A DNA stretch of 64,000 nucleotides, from positions 124,001 through 188,000 of the forward strand of contig NZ_PXNN01000003.1 in assembly GCF_003007685.1 (NCBI RefSeq), read 5' to 3'. Both the position numbers and the translations under genes were made by a program. The notes under the pieces are model-generated. The model was not told the DNA's origin and searched no databases. It was given only the letters and a program-made list of their open reading frames with translations. Of this stretch, positions 36,109-45,137 are shown piece by piece. This DNA is from Marinobacter halophilus. GTDB taxonomy: Bacteria; Pseudomonadota; Gammaproteobacteria; Pseudomonadales; Oleiphilaceae. Within the stretch, counting starts at the first letter, position 1, and each line of letters begins with the position of its first letter.

Positions 36109-37152
36109 TCAGGCGGTCTCGCGCAGGGCAGCTTCTTTGCTGCGGAAGTGACTTGGGCTGAGGCCGGTCCAGCGCTTGAAGGCGCGGGTAAAATTGGCGG
36201 CATCGGCGTACCCCAGCGCATCCGCAATCTGGCTCAGGTTCATACCGGTGTTTTCCAGCAACTCCCGGGCTCGTTCAAGCCGGACCTGGTCCACCAGATG
36301 CTGAAAGCTGGCGTTTTCTTCCTGCAGTCGCCGTTTCAGCGTGCGTTCGGAGACAAACAAGGTAGCGGCAACCCGGGCCAGTTTCGGCGGAAACGGGTGA
36401 CTGGTTTCGATCACCCGGCGAACCCGACAGGCAAAGCCGGCGTCTTCCCGCAACTGTTTCAGCGCTTCCTCACATTGAGCCCGGGAGCTGTTGGCAAGCT
36501 GATCGTTGGTGAAGCGCACGGGCAGGCCAAGCTGGCTGACCGGAATGACCAGTGCGTTTTCGACGGCACCGTACTCTACCGGCACTCCGATCCGGTTGCG
36601 AAAGCGGTGAAAATGATTGGGTTCTGGCCCGCGTCTGAGAATGTGCATACCGGCGGCCAGAGTTCCGGTTAACTGTACGCCCATGGTGACGCAGCCGAAC
36701 AACACCGCATCCAGAACGAAGCCTTGCAGGGGGCCAAGCTCGACATCGCAAGTGACGTCATACCAGGCATTCTGTCCCGAGATACGCTTGTGCACCTGCA
36801 AGTGAGGTGCTCGCAGTGTCAGGTACCGGGTCATTAGCTGCAATGCCTCCTCCAGTGTCCGGCTACTCATCACGGCGGTGCCCAGAGCCCCGTGGAGCGG
36901 GAGTTTCAGCTCCCGGGCGAGCATGATGCCCAGGCCGGGTTCACCGCTTTCGATGATGGCCCGGGTGACAAACTCACTGGCCTGAGCCTGGCTTACCCGC
37001 AGTTCCGTGGAGTTGAGACGGGATGGGTCGAGGCCGACCCGGCGAATCAGATCCCGTTCGTCGATACCGATGGTGTGCAGCAATTCGGCCAGGGTATGCA
37101 GGTAGATGGCCGGCATGCCCAGATCCTGTGCGGTAGACACTGAGGCGCGCAT
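36109..37152 (-). CDS. AraC-family regulator with N-terminal Arabinose_bd-like domain
   Basis: A 347-residue DNA-binding protein. The N-terminal two thirds (HTLAELLHTIGIDERDLIRRVG, then LRVSQAQASEFVTRAI and LPLHGALGTAVMSSRTLEEAL) fit the ligand-binding domain of the OruR/ArgR-like AraC branch; the last 100 residues hold two helix-turn-helices (RVAATLFVSERTLKRRLQEE and MNLSQIADALGYADAANFTR). It sits upstream of nothing co-directional except queE's convergent end; its target and effector are unknown. It is downstream of a small hydrolase gene on the same strand. Confidence 0.88.
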   Translation of the reverse strand: MRASVSTAQDLGMPAIYLHTLAELLHTIGIDERDLIRRVGLDPSRLNSTELRVSQAQASEFVTRAIIESGEPGLGIMLARELKLPLHGALGTAVMSSRTLEEALQLMTRYLTLRAPHLQVHKRISGQNAWYDVTCDVELGPLQGFVLDAVLFGCVTMGVQLTGTLAAGMHILRRGPEPNHFHRFRNRIGVPVEYGAVENALVIPVSQLGLPVRFTNDQLANSSRAQCEEALKQLREDAGFACRVRRVIETSHPFPPKLARVAATLFVSERTLKRRLQEENASFQHLVDQVRLERARELLENTGMNLSQIADALGYADAANFTRAFKRWTGLSPSHFRSKEAALRETA

Positions 37153-37241
37153 GGGTTTCCTCGTCAGCGACAGTTGTTGTTATGTAAGGGCACTCAATAA
37201 TACTGATTATGCCCCTTCGGTCACTTGATCCCCATGACTTG

Positions 37242-37255
37242 ATTGACGGGTCAAT
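37242..37255. promoter_or_regulatory. palindrome ATTGAC-GG-GTCAAT
   Basis: Perfect six-base arms in the 142-bp gap between the hydrolase stop and the AraC-family start, 90 bp before that start. Candidate operator only. Confidence 0.3.
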
Positions 37256-37294
37256 GGGCCAGAGAGGCCAATTGAGATTCTATGGTGGGTGTTT

Positions 37295-38182
37295 TCAGTG
37301 GTTATGACGGCGGATAAAGGCTTCCAGCACTTTGGCGGAGTGGCCCGGATTTTCCAGCATCGGCAGGTGACCAACGCCACGGAACACGTGCACCTCGGCG
37401 CCGGGCGTGGCGGTTTTGAACCAGTCGACACACCGGGTTGGCGTGATCACATCGCGATCCCCCCACTGCACCTGCAGCGGTGGTGAATTCGGGCTCAGGT
37501 ATCGTGCGGGTGCCAGGGCATCGGCCAGCATGTCATTGAAGATGTGCCGCAGGGAATCGCGGCGCTGCAACAGATCCGGGCCCAGCAATCCGGTCATGGC
37601 AAGCCCTGGCAGCGTGGGTTTGCCAGTGCCGACGCTGTTGAACATGCGATATACCCCAGCCCAGTCATGGGGAATCAGAATGGCGTCACGATCAGACTCG
37701 AACGGTGCGTCAATATCGACGTCCGCATGCTCGGGAATGCCTGCACTGTTGAGCAGGGTGACCGTGCGTGGTGATTGTTCCAGTTTGTGCGCCAGTAGTG
37801 CCGCGATTGCGCCACCCATAGAGCTGCCTGCGATGTGCAGATTGTCGGTGGGGTATCCGGACAGCCAGTCGCTTAGTCGCTGGGCCTGGCTTTCGTAGCG
37901 ATAGCAGGCCTCAGGATGGTACTGGCTTTCACCCAGGCCGGGAACATCCGGCACCAGAAGGTGCCAGTCGGCCGGCAGCTTCTGCATCCAGAACGCCCAG
38001 TTTTCTTTCATCGCGGCAAAGCCGTGAATCAATACCAGAGTAGGCCGGCCGGGTGCCGGTTTGCCCCGTTCCAGAAAGACCATGCGATGGCCGTCGACAA
38101 GTGCCTGTTGCCGGCGGGCGCGGAGCAACCAGCGTTGTCCGGTGCGAGCAGCAGGCCAGAAATTGGGCGTGGACACTTTCAT
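37295..38182 (-). CDS. alpha/beta hydrolase
   Basis: A 295-residue alpha/beta-hydrolase-fold enzyme. IHGFAAMKENW carries the oxyanion region, AGSSMGGA is the nucleophile elbow, GDRDVITP holds the acid and GVGHLPMLENP the histidine. There is a basic N-terminus but no clear signal peptide. The pattern fits monoacylglycerol-lipase or esterase relatives; the substrate is unknown. It follows the secreted nuclease gene by 106 nt on the same strand. Confidence 0.85.
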   Translation of the reverse strand: MKVSTPNFWPAARTGQRWLLRARRQQALVDGHRMVFLERGKPAPGRPTLVLIHGFAAMKENWAFWMQKLPADWHLLVPDVPGLGESQYHPEACYRYESQAQRLSDWLSGYPTDNLHIAGSSMGGAIAALLAHKLEQSPRTVTLLNSAGIPEHADVDIDAPFESDRDAILIPHDWAGVYRMFNSVGTGKPTLPGLAMTGLLGPDLLQRRDSLRHIFNDMLADALAPARYLSPNSPPLQVQWGDRDVITPTRCVDWFKTATPGAEVHVFRGVGHLPMLENPGHSAKVLEAFIRRHNH

Positions 38183-38288
38183 GGATACAATGACCTCGAA
38201 ACAGTGGATCTGGCGTCAAGTTTAGCGGGGCTGGTGCTGAACGCTATTGCCGGACTGCCTGAAGTTGACGTCGGAGCGGCAACCGGGA

Positions 38289-40064
38289 TTAGCGCGAGGG
38301 AAGTTTCAGGTCGGTGATTAGCGGGTTGTGATCAGAGGCGCGCCACGGGCCGGTCACGGACCGTCCGGCCGAATGGCCATAGCCCAACGCTCTGGGCTCA
38401 TCAGCGTTGATATTCCAGCTTTGCGCATTGACGACATAAGGCAGCAGCGTGCCGGAGGCGAGAATGTAGTCGAGAGATCCTTTCTCACCCTGGTAGCGAT
38501 AGCTGTGATGGTCGCAATGATTTGCGTCGCAGGACTGGAAATGGTGCGCCAGGCTGATGTAGCCGTCGGTATAGAAGATCTGCATGGGATCTTCCTGGGC
38601 ATAGCTGTTGAGGTCGCCGGCAATCAGAGTGCCAGCCAGAGTCTGGGGTTGTGGCAGGGTGGCCAGCCATTCAAGTATGGCGTTGGCGGCCTGAACCCGG
38701 CGATGGTTGAAACAACCCTGGCCGTCTTGCTGATCCGAGTTGACCGACCGGGCGTTGCGGCAGGATTTGGATTTCAGGTGAGGCACCACCACCCGCACGG
38801 TTTGGACGCTGCCCGGGAAACGGAAAATCTGGGCGACTGGAGGTCTGTCCAGTGCACTAAAACGACCGGTGTCTGGCCGCATTGCGGCACCGATCGGGGT
38901 GACCCGGTCTGAACGGTAAAGCAGCGCATTTCGAATAGCATCGCGGCCATCCTGTCCGGGTGTGGCGATGAAGGACCAGTCAGCGCCGAGCTGCCGTGCC
39001 AACTCTGCCAGCGCGCTATCAGGGCCATAACCGTCATTCTCCATTTCGGTAACCGCCAGAATGTCCGGGTCTGACTGCAGGATAGCCGCCACCAGTCGTT
39101 GGCTCTGTCGCCGAAACGCGTTTGGGTGTTGTGCGCCTCGGGCGGTAGGGAACCCGCCGCCCTTACCGTCGCCATTGAAGAAGTTTTCCAGGTTCAGGGT
39201 CATCAGCCGTTGGCTGTCCTTTGAGGGTCTGGCGGGCGCTTCGGGCCGTGCATTAAGGCGTTTGAACCGGGGCGGACGATCTGGCTGGATGCGCCACTGG
39301 CCAAAGCGGTAATCCAGAACACCTTCGATCCCGGTAATAGTGTCTCCCGCGCGTAGCGTTTGGGGATGCTCAAGGCCATCGGGTGGCCAGGGTATAGGAT
39401 CGGGGTTGCGCACTGACTGGCCATCGTCCAGCAGTACCCGGTGTTGATTATTTCGTTGAGACTGGCGCAGAGCTTTCGAGCCTGGGGCCAGGTATTCGGT
39501 GGGCGTTACCTGATCGTTGGCGGCCAGGGTCAGTTCACCGTACTCCGTCAAATTGTAATGGTCGATGACCGTCAGCGGATCGGTAAACCGTACCCGCATG
39601 TTTTCGAGGCTTTCGGGTGGTTGCGTCCAGGGTATCGATACGTTGATTGGGTGCGGCAGGGCTGCATTGCCGCATACGGTCAGTTCGCGGACGTTGACCA
39701 GCTCGGTGAGCCCGTGAAACTCCTTGACGGTACCGGTGAGCCGAAGGCGCTGGCCGGGCTTGCCTGTGCTCTGGTGGGTATAAATAAACAAGGCTTCGGA
39801 GGTGGCAGGATTCTGGTCGGTTTCGGCATCGGCCTGCTGCAGATAGAACCCGTTGAAGCCATCGCGGTCTCGGCTGTCCTGTGTCAGCACGCCTTCGACC
39901 GTGACAGTCTGCCCGGCCAGCGGCGACGATGAGCCGCTGCCCTGGACCTGATGCATGGCCGTGGCTGGCGCACCACAAGCCTCAGCCGCTGCCTGCGCGG
40001 GTACCCCGACAGCAAGCAGCAGGCTGAGAATGGCAGGCAGGGTATAAAAAGAAGGCTTGGTCAC
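38289..40064 (-). CDS. secreted endonuclease, ExeM/NucH family
   Basis: Extracellular or surface DNase of 591 residues. A GTG start (40064) gives a signal peptide ending AQAAAEA, followed by an OB-like N-terminal half (about 40-270) and an endonuclease/exonuclease/phosphatase domain: TLNLENFF, TEMENDG, GDLNSYAQEDP and SDHNPLITDL supply the catalytic Asn, Glu, Asp and Asp-His residues. ExeM relatives degrade extracellular DNA for phosphate or biofilm release. It starts 9 nt after the WYL-domain regulator and is probably co-transcribed with it. Confidence 0.9.
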   Translation of the reverse strand: MTKPSFYTLPAILSLLLAVGVPAQAAAEACGAPATAMHQVQGSGSSSPLAGQTVTVEGVLTQDSRDRDGFNGFYLQQADAETDQNPATSEALFIYTHQSTGKPGQRLRLTGTVKEFHGLTELVNVRELTVCGNAALPHPINVSIPWTQPPESLENMRVRFTDPLTVIDHYNLTEYGELTLAANDQVTPTEYLAPGSKALRQSQRNNQHRVLLDDGQSVRNPDPIPWPPDGLEHPQTLRAGDTITGIEGVLDYRFGQWRIQPDRPPRFKRLNARPEAPARPSKDSQRLMTLNLENFFNGDGKGGGFPTARGAQHPNAFRRQSQRLVAAILQSDPDILAVTEMENDGYGPDSALAELARQLGADWSFIATPGQDGRDAIRNALLYRSDRVTPIGAAMRPDTGRFSALDRPPVAQIFRFPGSVQTVRVVVPHLKSKSCRNARSVNSDQQDGQGCFNHRRVQAANAILEWLATLPQPQTLAGTLIAGDLNSYAQEDPMQIFYTDGYISLAHHFQSCDANHCDHHSYRYQGEKGSLDYILASGTLLPYVVNAQSWNINADEPRALGYGHSAGRSVTGPWRASDHNPLITDLKLPSR

Positions 40065-40073
40065 CGATCCAGT

Positions 40074-40976
40074 CTAGCAGAGACCGGCGACCGCTTTGAG
40101 TGCTCGTTCACGCTTGCTGCCGAAACCAAGTTGATCCGGGTTGGCCAGCTCAAGTTGCTGCACCAGCGGGTCCGGGTGATGGTTGTCAAAGGTTATGCCG
40201 AGCCTGGACAAGACATAGGGTGCCAGCGCGGCGCGGGTCTCGACGTTGAGGCTGCCCTGCTCCATGCCGTAGTCATTGGCAATGATCGTTTGCTGAGCTT
40301 CGCTCAGCCGCTGGTCAGGTGCAATCTCGAGGGTGACTATCCGTTGCCAGTCCTCATCCTGCTGCGCGGAATGCCGGGCTTTCTGGCGCAGGGCTTCCGG
40401 CTGGCCCTGAAAACGGCTCAGGGCAAAATCCCGGAACTCCCGGTTAGCACTGCACCAGGCGCGAATGTGCCAGCTGTTGCCAGCACACACCAGAGAATGG
40501 GGCTCCAGTATGCTGTCAGCGGCCTCTGGCCTGCTCAGTGAAACGTAGCTGGCTCTTAGCTGACGGTGATAACGGGTAGCGGTGACAACGGCTCGCATGG
40601 TCTGCGGGGCAATGCACCGGGCCGGTTCCGGTATCACCGTATTGCCGGGCAGTCCCAGTTCAAGATCGGCAAAGGTTTCACTGAGATTTTGCTGACGAGA
40701 GAGCAGTTCCTGATACTCGCCGACCTGACCGCGAGTAACTACCGGTTTGAACCCGGCTGCGGGCACATAGCCCTTAAGGTGTCGGTCATATACGAGATTG
40801 TCCGGCGCGAGTTCCCGCAGGTAGGTGTTGATGTCCTTGGATGCCTGCTGACGACCAATCCCGAAACTGTGGCAAATGTGGTTAGTGGTGAGGCGTCCTT
40901 CCCACAGTGCGACGATTTCGATCAGGCGATAGCGAAGCAATAAATCCCAGCGAATGGGCCAGTCCGTTTTCTTCAT
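40074..40976 (-). CDS. WYL-domain transcriptional regulator
   Basis: A 300-residue regulator with an N-terminal winged helix (LIEIVALWEGRLTTNHICHS, FGIGRQQASKDINTYLREL), a WYL domain (about 125-200) and a C-terminal WCX-like part. This layout is that of the BrxR/CapW group, which control defence loci in other bacteria, but no defence genes are nearby. The secreted nuclease follows 9 nt downstream, and a near-perfect 23-bp palindrome lies 78 bp upstream, so it probably represses its own operon. WYL domains bind nucleotides or nucleic acid in the cases I know. Confidence 0.85.
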   Translation of the reverse strand: MKKTDWPIRWDLLLRYRLIEIVALWEGRLTTNHICHSFGIGRQQASKDINTYLRELAPDNLVYDRHLKGYVPAAGFKPVVTRGQVGEYQELLSRQQNLSETFADLELGLPGNTVIPEPARCIAPQTMRAVVTATRYHRQLRASYVSLSRPEAADSILEPHSLVCAGNSWHIRAWCSANREFRDFALSRFQGQPEALRQKARHSAQQDEDWQRIVTLEIAPDQRLSEAQQTIIANDYGMEQGSLNVETRAALAPYVLSRLGITFDNHHPDPLVQQLELANPDQLGFGSKRERALKAVAGLC

Positions 40977-41053
40977 AACCAGGCGCTCACGATCTGATAA
41001 ATAGCTTGATGTTCATGTTACCCGCTACAACCCTCGTGTACTGTTACGACACA

Positions 41054-41076
41054 TTAATAATGTAAAACATTGTTAA
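41054..41076. promoter_or_regulatory. operator-like palindrome between the WYL regulator and the MFS gene
   Basis: Arms TTAATAATGT (41054-41063) and ACATTGTTAA (41067-41076) are inverted copies with one mismatch around AAA. Placed in the divergent promoter region, it is well suited to binding a dimeric repressor. Confidence 0.55.
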
Positions 41077-41227
41077 ACGGAGTGCCACAACAGACGTCAA
41101 AGTCTCGGCAACTCCCTAGTGGTGTCGCCTGACCAGGCCTGTTTTAATGGCCGCCAGCAGGCAACTGATAACGTTGCTGTCTTTCCTTTTACGTCACCCT
41201 GGTGTTACCCAGCTTACGGAGTCATTC

Positions 41228-42511
41228 ATGACCCGAATGGTCGCTTCCTTTTCGGCGCTTATTCTGAGCATTGTTTTATTGGTTAGCGGCAACGCCTTTT
41301 TAATGACTCTGTTAGGCATTCGCCTGAGTATGGAGGAAGTTTCACCGAACGTGATTGGCTGGGTTCTGGTGTGCTATTCCATTGGTTTTGTGTTCGGTAC
41401 ACTTTACGTTCACAAGATTATTGGTCGGGTTGGCCATATTCGTGCGTTTGCGGCGTTTGCGGCTATGGCGGCGGTGGTGTCCCTGATGTACCCGATGGCC
41501 GTGTCGATGGTCTTCTGGGCAATCTTGCGGGTGTTGTCCGGGTTCTGCATTGCCGGTGTTCTGGTGGTCATTGAAAGCTGGTTTTCGAGCCGGGCGACCA
41601 ATGCTAACCGGGGTACTCTGTTTGCGATCTACCAAATTGTTTTTTACCTGTCGGCGGCAGGTGGCCAGTTGATTGTGAACGTGGGGGACCCGGCTAACTT
41701 CCTGCCGTTCTCACTGGCAGCAATCCTGCTCACCATTGCTTTGATTCCCCTGGCCCTGACCCGCATGGAAGCGCCGGTGATTGAGCAGTCACCGCGCATG
41801 TCTTTTTTCACGCTGGGCAGAGAATCCTTTACCGGGGTGGCGGGCGCACTGATTTGCGGAGTGCTCATCGGGGGCTTCTACGCGCTTGGCCCGGTATACG
41901 CCACCATGGTGGGGTTGGATGTGGCCCGCACTTCCACCTTCATGGCGAGCGCGATCGTCGCAGCCATGTTGCTGGCCTGGCCTTTAGGCCGGTTGTGCGA
42001 CCGTTTTGATCGCCGCCGGGTGATGTTCTGGGTTGCCGTGTTCGGAGCCAGTGCCGCCGGTGCCGTGGCCGTTACCGGTGCCGCCAACCTGGCGCTGCTG
42101 ACCGTGTTGGTCGGGTTGTTTACCGGCTTGTCGGCTACGATCTACCCGATTGCGGTGGCAATCACCAACGACCGCATGGAAAGTAATCGCATAGTCGCAG
42201 CCAGCGCCACGTTGTTGCTGAGTTATGGTATCGGCAGTGTGATTGGTCCGATCACCATGGCAGAACTGATCAACCGTCTCGGCCCATCGGGTCTGTTCTA
42301 CGGTAATGCCAGTTTTTTGCTGGTCTTGGCGGCAATCACCAGCTACCGGATCAGTCATACCGACGATGTGGCCGTGGCCGACCAGGAGCACTTTGTCCCG
42401 GCCATGCCGGAAACCTCGTCTGTGCTGACCGAGATGGACCCGCGCAACACCGAGTTCCATCAATCACCAGAAGTGAACGAGATGCAGGAGGAGATGCGTC
42501 AGGTGGGCTGA
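41228..42511 (+). CDS. MFS transporter, YcaD-like
   Basis: Inner-membrane carrier of 427 residues with about twelve helices and a 45-residue acidic cytoplasmic tail (HTDDVAVADQEHF, NEMQEEMRQVG). RVLSGFCIAGVLVVIESW and the general pattern resemble the YcaD branch; substrate unknown. ATG 41228 has a GGAG site 6 nt upstream; the frame from 41147 does not. Divergent from the WYL gene, so the shared palindrome might control both. Confidence 0.85.
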   Translation: MTRMVASFSALILSIVLLVSGNAFLMTLLGIRLSMEEVSPNVIGWVLVCYSIGFVFGTLYVHKIIGRVGHIRAFAAFAAMAAVVSLMYPMAVSMVFWAILRVLSGFCIAGVLVVIESWFSSRATNANRGTLFAIYQIVFYLSAAGGQLIVNVGDPANFLPFSLAAILLTIALIPLALTRMEAPVIEQSPRMSFFTLGRESFTGVAGALICGVLIGGFYALGPVYATMVGLDVARTSTFMASAIVAAMLLAWPLGRLCDRFDRRRVMFWVAVFGASAAGAVAVTGAANLALLTVLVGLFTGLSATIYPIAVAITNDRMESNRIVAASATLLLSYGIGSVIGPITMAELINRLGPSGLFYGNASFLLVLAAITSYRISHTDDVAVADQEHFVPAMPETSSVLTEMDPRNTEFHQSPEVNEMQEEMRQVG

Positions 42512-42580
42512 CGCATCTCTCGGTTTTCCCCAATTATAATTTCATCTTTAAATCTGTTTTTATTACAATGGTTAGCTTAC

Positions 42581-42599
42581 TATTGGTGAATTTCCAATA
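42581..42599. promoter_or_regulatory. MarR-type palindrome TATTGG-N7-CCAATA
   Basis: Perfect six-base arms, 75 bp upstream of the MarR-family start. Size and symmetry fit MarR/SlyA operators. Confidence 0.5.
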
Positions 42600-42673
42600 C
42601 GGTAAGTGTTTTGTCGGTTTTCGGGTTGGCGTTTGCTTGTCCCATGCCGGATCACCATCAGGAGTGTTTAGCC

Positions 42674-43096
42674 ATGAGAGATCAATTCCCGTTTGCCGTT
42701 GCCCGGGTCACGCGCCGCTGGCGTAAGATGCTCGATGAGCGCCTGAAAGATCTGGGCGTCACCCAAGCCCGTTGGAGCACCATGGTGTATCTGCAGCAAG
42801 GTGGCGAGGGGCTTACTCAAAGAGAGCTGGCCAGCCTGATGGCGATTGAGAATCCTACGCTGGTGCGCCTGCTGGACAGCCTGGAACAGCAAGGCCTGAT
42901 TGAGCGTCGTGCCTGCCCGAACGATCGTCGTGCCCGCCGTTTGCATCTGACCAAGCCCGGTGCCGCATTTATGGATGAGCTGTCGGAACGGGCCGCGACC
43001 TTGCGTGAAGAAATGCTTGAGGGCGTTTCCGACAAGGAAATCGAGAGCGCGCTTAAAGTGTTTCACAAGATTCTGGATAACGCTGAAAAGCAGAAG
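42674..43096 (+). CDS. MarR/SlyA-family repressor
   Basis: Winged-helix regulator of about 141 residues; reading continues to its stop at 43097-43099. GLTQRELASLMAIENPTLVRLLDSL is the recognition helix region and RRACPNDRRARRLHLT the wing. The start at 42674 follows GGAG. It is 3 nt ahead of the efflux pump gene and has an operator-like palindrome upstream, the classic autorepressed pump arrangement. The ligand is probably a phenolic or lipophilic compound. Confidence 0.9.
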
Positions 43097-43102
43097 TAAC
43101 GA

Positions 43103-44494
43103 TTGCACAATAATTCCATTGAGGGGCTGACCGCCCGTTACGGTGAGCGTTGGCGCTGGCTAGCGGTCATCACTGTTGTGCTCGGCACCATGGCAACGGT
43201 GCTGAGTGCCACAGTGGTCAACGTCGCCCTGCATGACATTATGCTGGAATTCGGTATTCGTCAGGGCCAGGTACATTGGTTGGCGACCGGTTTTATTGCA
43301 GCCATGACCACCACCATGCTGGCGTCTGCCTGGTTGCTTGACCGGTTTGGCGTGCGCCTGACGCTGGGCGTCGCCATGGCCGCGTTTACCGTAATTTCCA
43401 TTGTTGGCGGTTTTGCCAATACCCCGGAACAACTGATCGCGGCGCGAATAGGCCAGGGGGCCATGGCGGGCCTGATGCAGCCGATGGGCATGTATCTGGT
43501 GTTCCGGATCTTCCCGGTGGATCGTCGCGGCCAGGTGATGGGCATTTACGGCATGGGGGTGATTCTGGCACCCGCTCTAGGGCCGGTGCTTGGCGGTTTT
43601 CTGGTGGACCAGTTCAACTGGCGTTACGTGATGTATGCGCCCGCGCCTGTCACCCTGCTGGGCGTATGGATGGCGTGGCGGTTCTTGCCGCTACCGCGCT
43701 CGCGCCCGGCGCGTTATCCGCTTGACCTGACCGGCTTGCTCCTGCTCGGGGCCACCATCGCGCTGACGCTGGAAACACTGACCCGAATGCAGTCCTGGGC
43801 CGGCCAGGAAGGACGTATTCTGTTGCAGGGCTTGCTGGCCCTGGTTTTTTTTGTGGGGTTTGTGCTGCGCGAACGTTCAGCCAGGCATCCTCTGGTGAAT
43901 ATTCACCTGTTGCGGCAACCGGTTTTTTTGTGTGCCACCCTTGGCGCCATGGCGTTGGGGTTGGCCTTGTTCGGATCGACCTACCTGATCCCATTGTTCG
44001 TGCAGACAGCGCTCGGCTTTTCGGCCACCGAAGCCGGCTTGTTGATGCTGCCTGCCGGGGTGGTGCTCGGCATCGTTTTCCCGCTTGCCGGCCGGCTGGC
44101 GGACAAACGCAGTGCCCGTAGCCTGGTACTGTTCGGCATCCTGATGTTTGCGTTGTCGGCGGCGCTGTTCGCAATGACGGGGGCGTATGCCGGTTTCGCG
44201 TGGCTGGCGTTGTGGGCAGTTCTGGGCCGGATTGGTATCGGCTTTATGTTGCCGGCATTGTCTACCGGAGCACTTAACCCGCTGGCCCCCGAACAACTCG
44301 GGGCTGGTTCCAGTACCATCAGCTTTGCCCGCCAGTTGGGTGGGGCTCTGGGCGTGAATCTGGTGGCCTTGACCATCGAATTCGGTGAGCATCAGGCCGG
44401 CGTGCCAACCTTTGGCGCGTTTGCCTCTGCCTGGTGGCTGGTGGCTGTCTTTGTGGCGCTTGCGGCGGTGCCTGTCTGGAAAATGAGAGTTTAA
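43103..44494 (+). CDS. DHA2-family multidrug efflux MFS
   Basis: Fourteen-helix proton antiporter of 463 residues, EmrB-like: VLSATVVNVALHDIMLEFG after the first helix, the motif A/C region GIYGMGVILAPALGPVLGGFLVDQFNWRYV and a typical mid-protein break. No membrane-fusion partner is adjacent. The TTG start at 43103 is three bases after the MarR stop; no ATG lies near the N-terminal cytoplasmic segment, so this start is taken on position. Regulated with the repressor before it. Confidence 0.88.
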   Translation: MHNNSIEGLTARYGERWRWLAVITVVLGTMATVLSATVVNVALHDIMLEFGIRQGQVHWLATGFIAAMTTTMLASAWLLDRFGVRLTLGVAMAAFTVISIVGGFANTPEQLIAARIGQGAMAGLMQPMGMYLVFRIFPVDRRGQVMGIYGMGVILAPALGPVLGGFLVDQFNWRYVMYAPAPVTLLGVWMAWRFLPLPRSRPARYPLDLTGLLLLGATIALTLETLTRMQSWAGQEGRILLQGLLALVFFVGFVLRERSARHPLVNIHLLRQPVFLCATLGAMALGLALFGSTYLIPLFVQTALGFSATEAGLLMLPAGVVLGIVFPLAGRLADKRSARSLVLFGILMFALSAALFAMTGAYAGFAWLALWAVLGRIGIGFMLPALSTGALNPLAPEQLGAGSSTISFARQLGGALGVNLVALTIEFGEHQAGVPTFGAFASAWWLVAVFVALAAVPVWKMRV

Positions 44495-44504
44495 GGTCTT
44501 TTTG

Positions 44505-45074
44505 ATGGATGCTTTTTTTGCTTCAACCCTGGCGGTAGCCATTGCTGAAATTGGCGATAAAACCCAGCTACTATCGCTTTTTCTGGTCGCCCGTTACGCG
44601 CAGCGTACTCCAATCATTCTCGGTATTCTTGTTGCTACCGTGCTCAATCATGCACTTTCGGCATGGCTGGGTGCCTGGGTGGCCAGCTGGATTCCGCAAA
44701 ACTGGTTGCCCTGGATTCTTGCGGTCAGTTTTGTCGCCATTGCGCTGTGGCTATTGATCCCGGATAAGGATGACAGCAGCGAATCCCGGTTTTTGGGAAT
44801 GGGCGCGTTTGGCGCGACGACGGTGATGTTTTTTCTGGCCGAAATAGGTGACAAAACCCAGGTGGCCACGGTGGTGCTGGCGGCAAGGTATACCGAAACG
44901 TTATGGGTTATCATCGGTACGACAGTGGGGATGTTGCTGGCCAACATCCCGGTTATCATGGCGGGCCGCTGGTTGATGGAAAGAATGCCGCTGGCCACCG
45001 CCAGGATCGCCGCCAGTGTGTTGTTCGGGGCGTTGGCGGTAGTGACGATCTGGACCACCCTGGTGAACTCCTGA
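44505..45074 (+). CDS. TMEM165/GDT1-family cation exporter
   Basis: Six-helix inner-membrane protein of 189 residues with two copies of the ExGDKT signature (IAEIGDKTQLLSL and LAEIGDKTQVATV), the metal-binding hallmark of UPF0016/GDT1. Bacterial members export manganese. The ATG at 44505 is 10 nt after the efflux pump stop, with AAGG 8 nt before it, so it may share that transcript. I see no manganese riboswitch ahead of it. Confidence 0.9.
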   Translation: MDAFFASTLAVAIAEIGDKTQLLSLFLVARYAQRTPIILGILVATVLNHALSAWLGAWVASWIPQNWLPWILAVSFVAIALWLLIPDKDDSSESRFLGMGAFGATTVMFFLAEIGDKTQVATVVLAARYTETLWVIIGTTVGMLLANIPVIMAGRWLMERMPLATARIAASVLFGALAVVTIWTTLVNS

Positions 45075-45137
45075 GCCGCAAAGCGGTCTCTGAGAGACAT
45101 GCAGGCTCGGGAAGAATGATGATGGGATCAAATTGAT

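Noticed and set aside
40074..42511. defence island around the WYL regulator
   Set aside because: Neighbours are a secreted nuclease, hydrolase and MFS carrier; no BREX, CBASS, restriction or toxin genes occur nearby.
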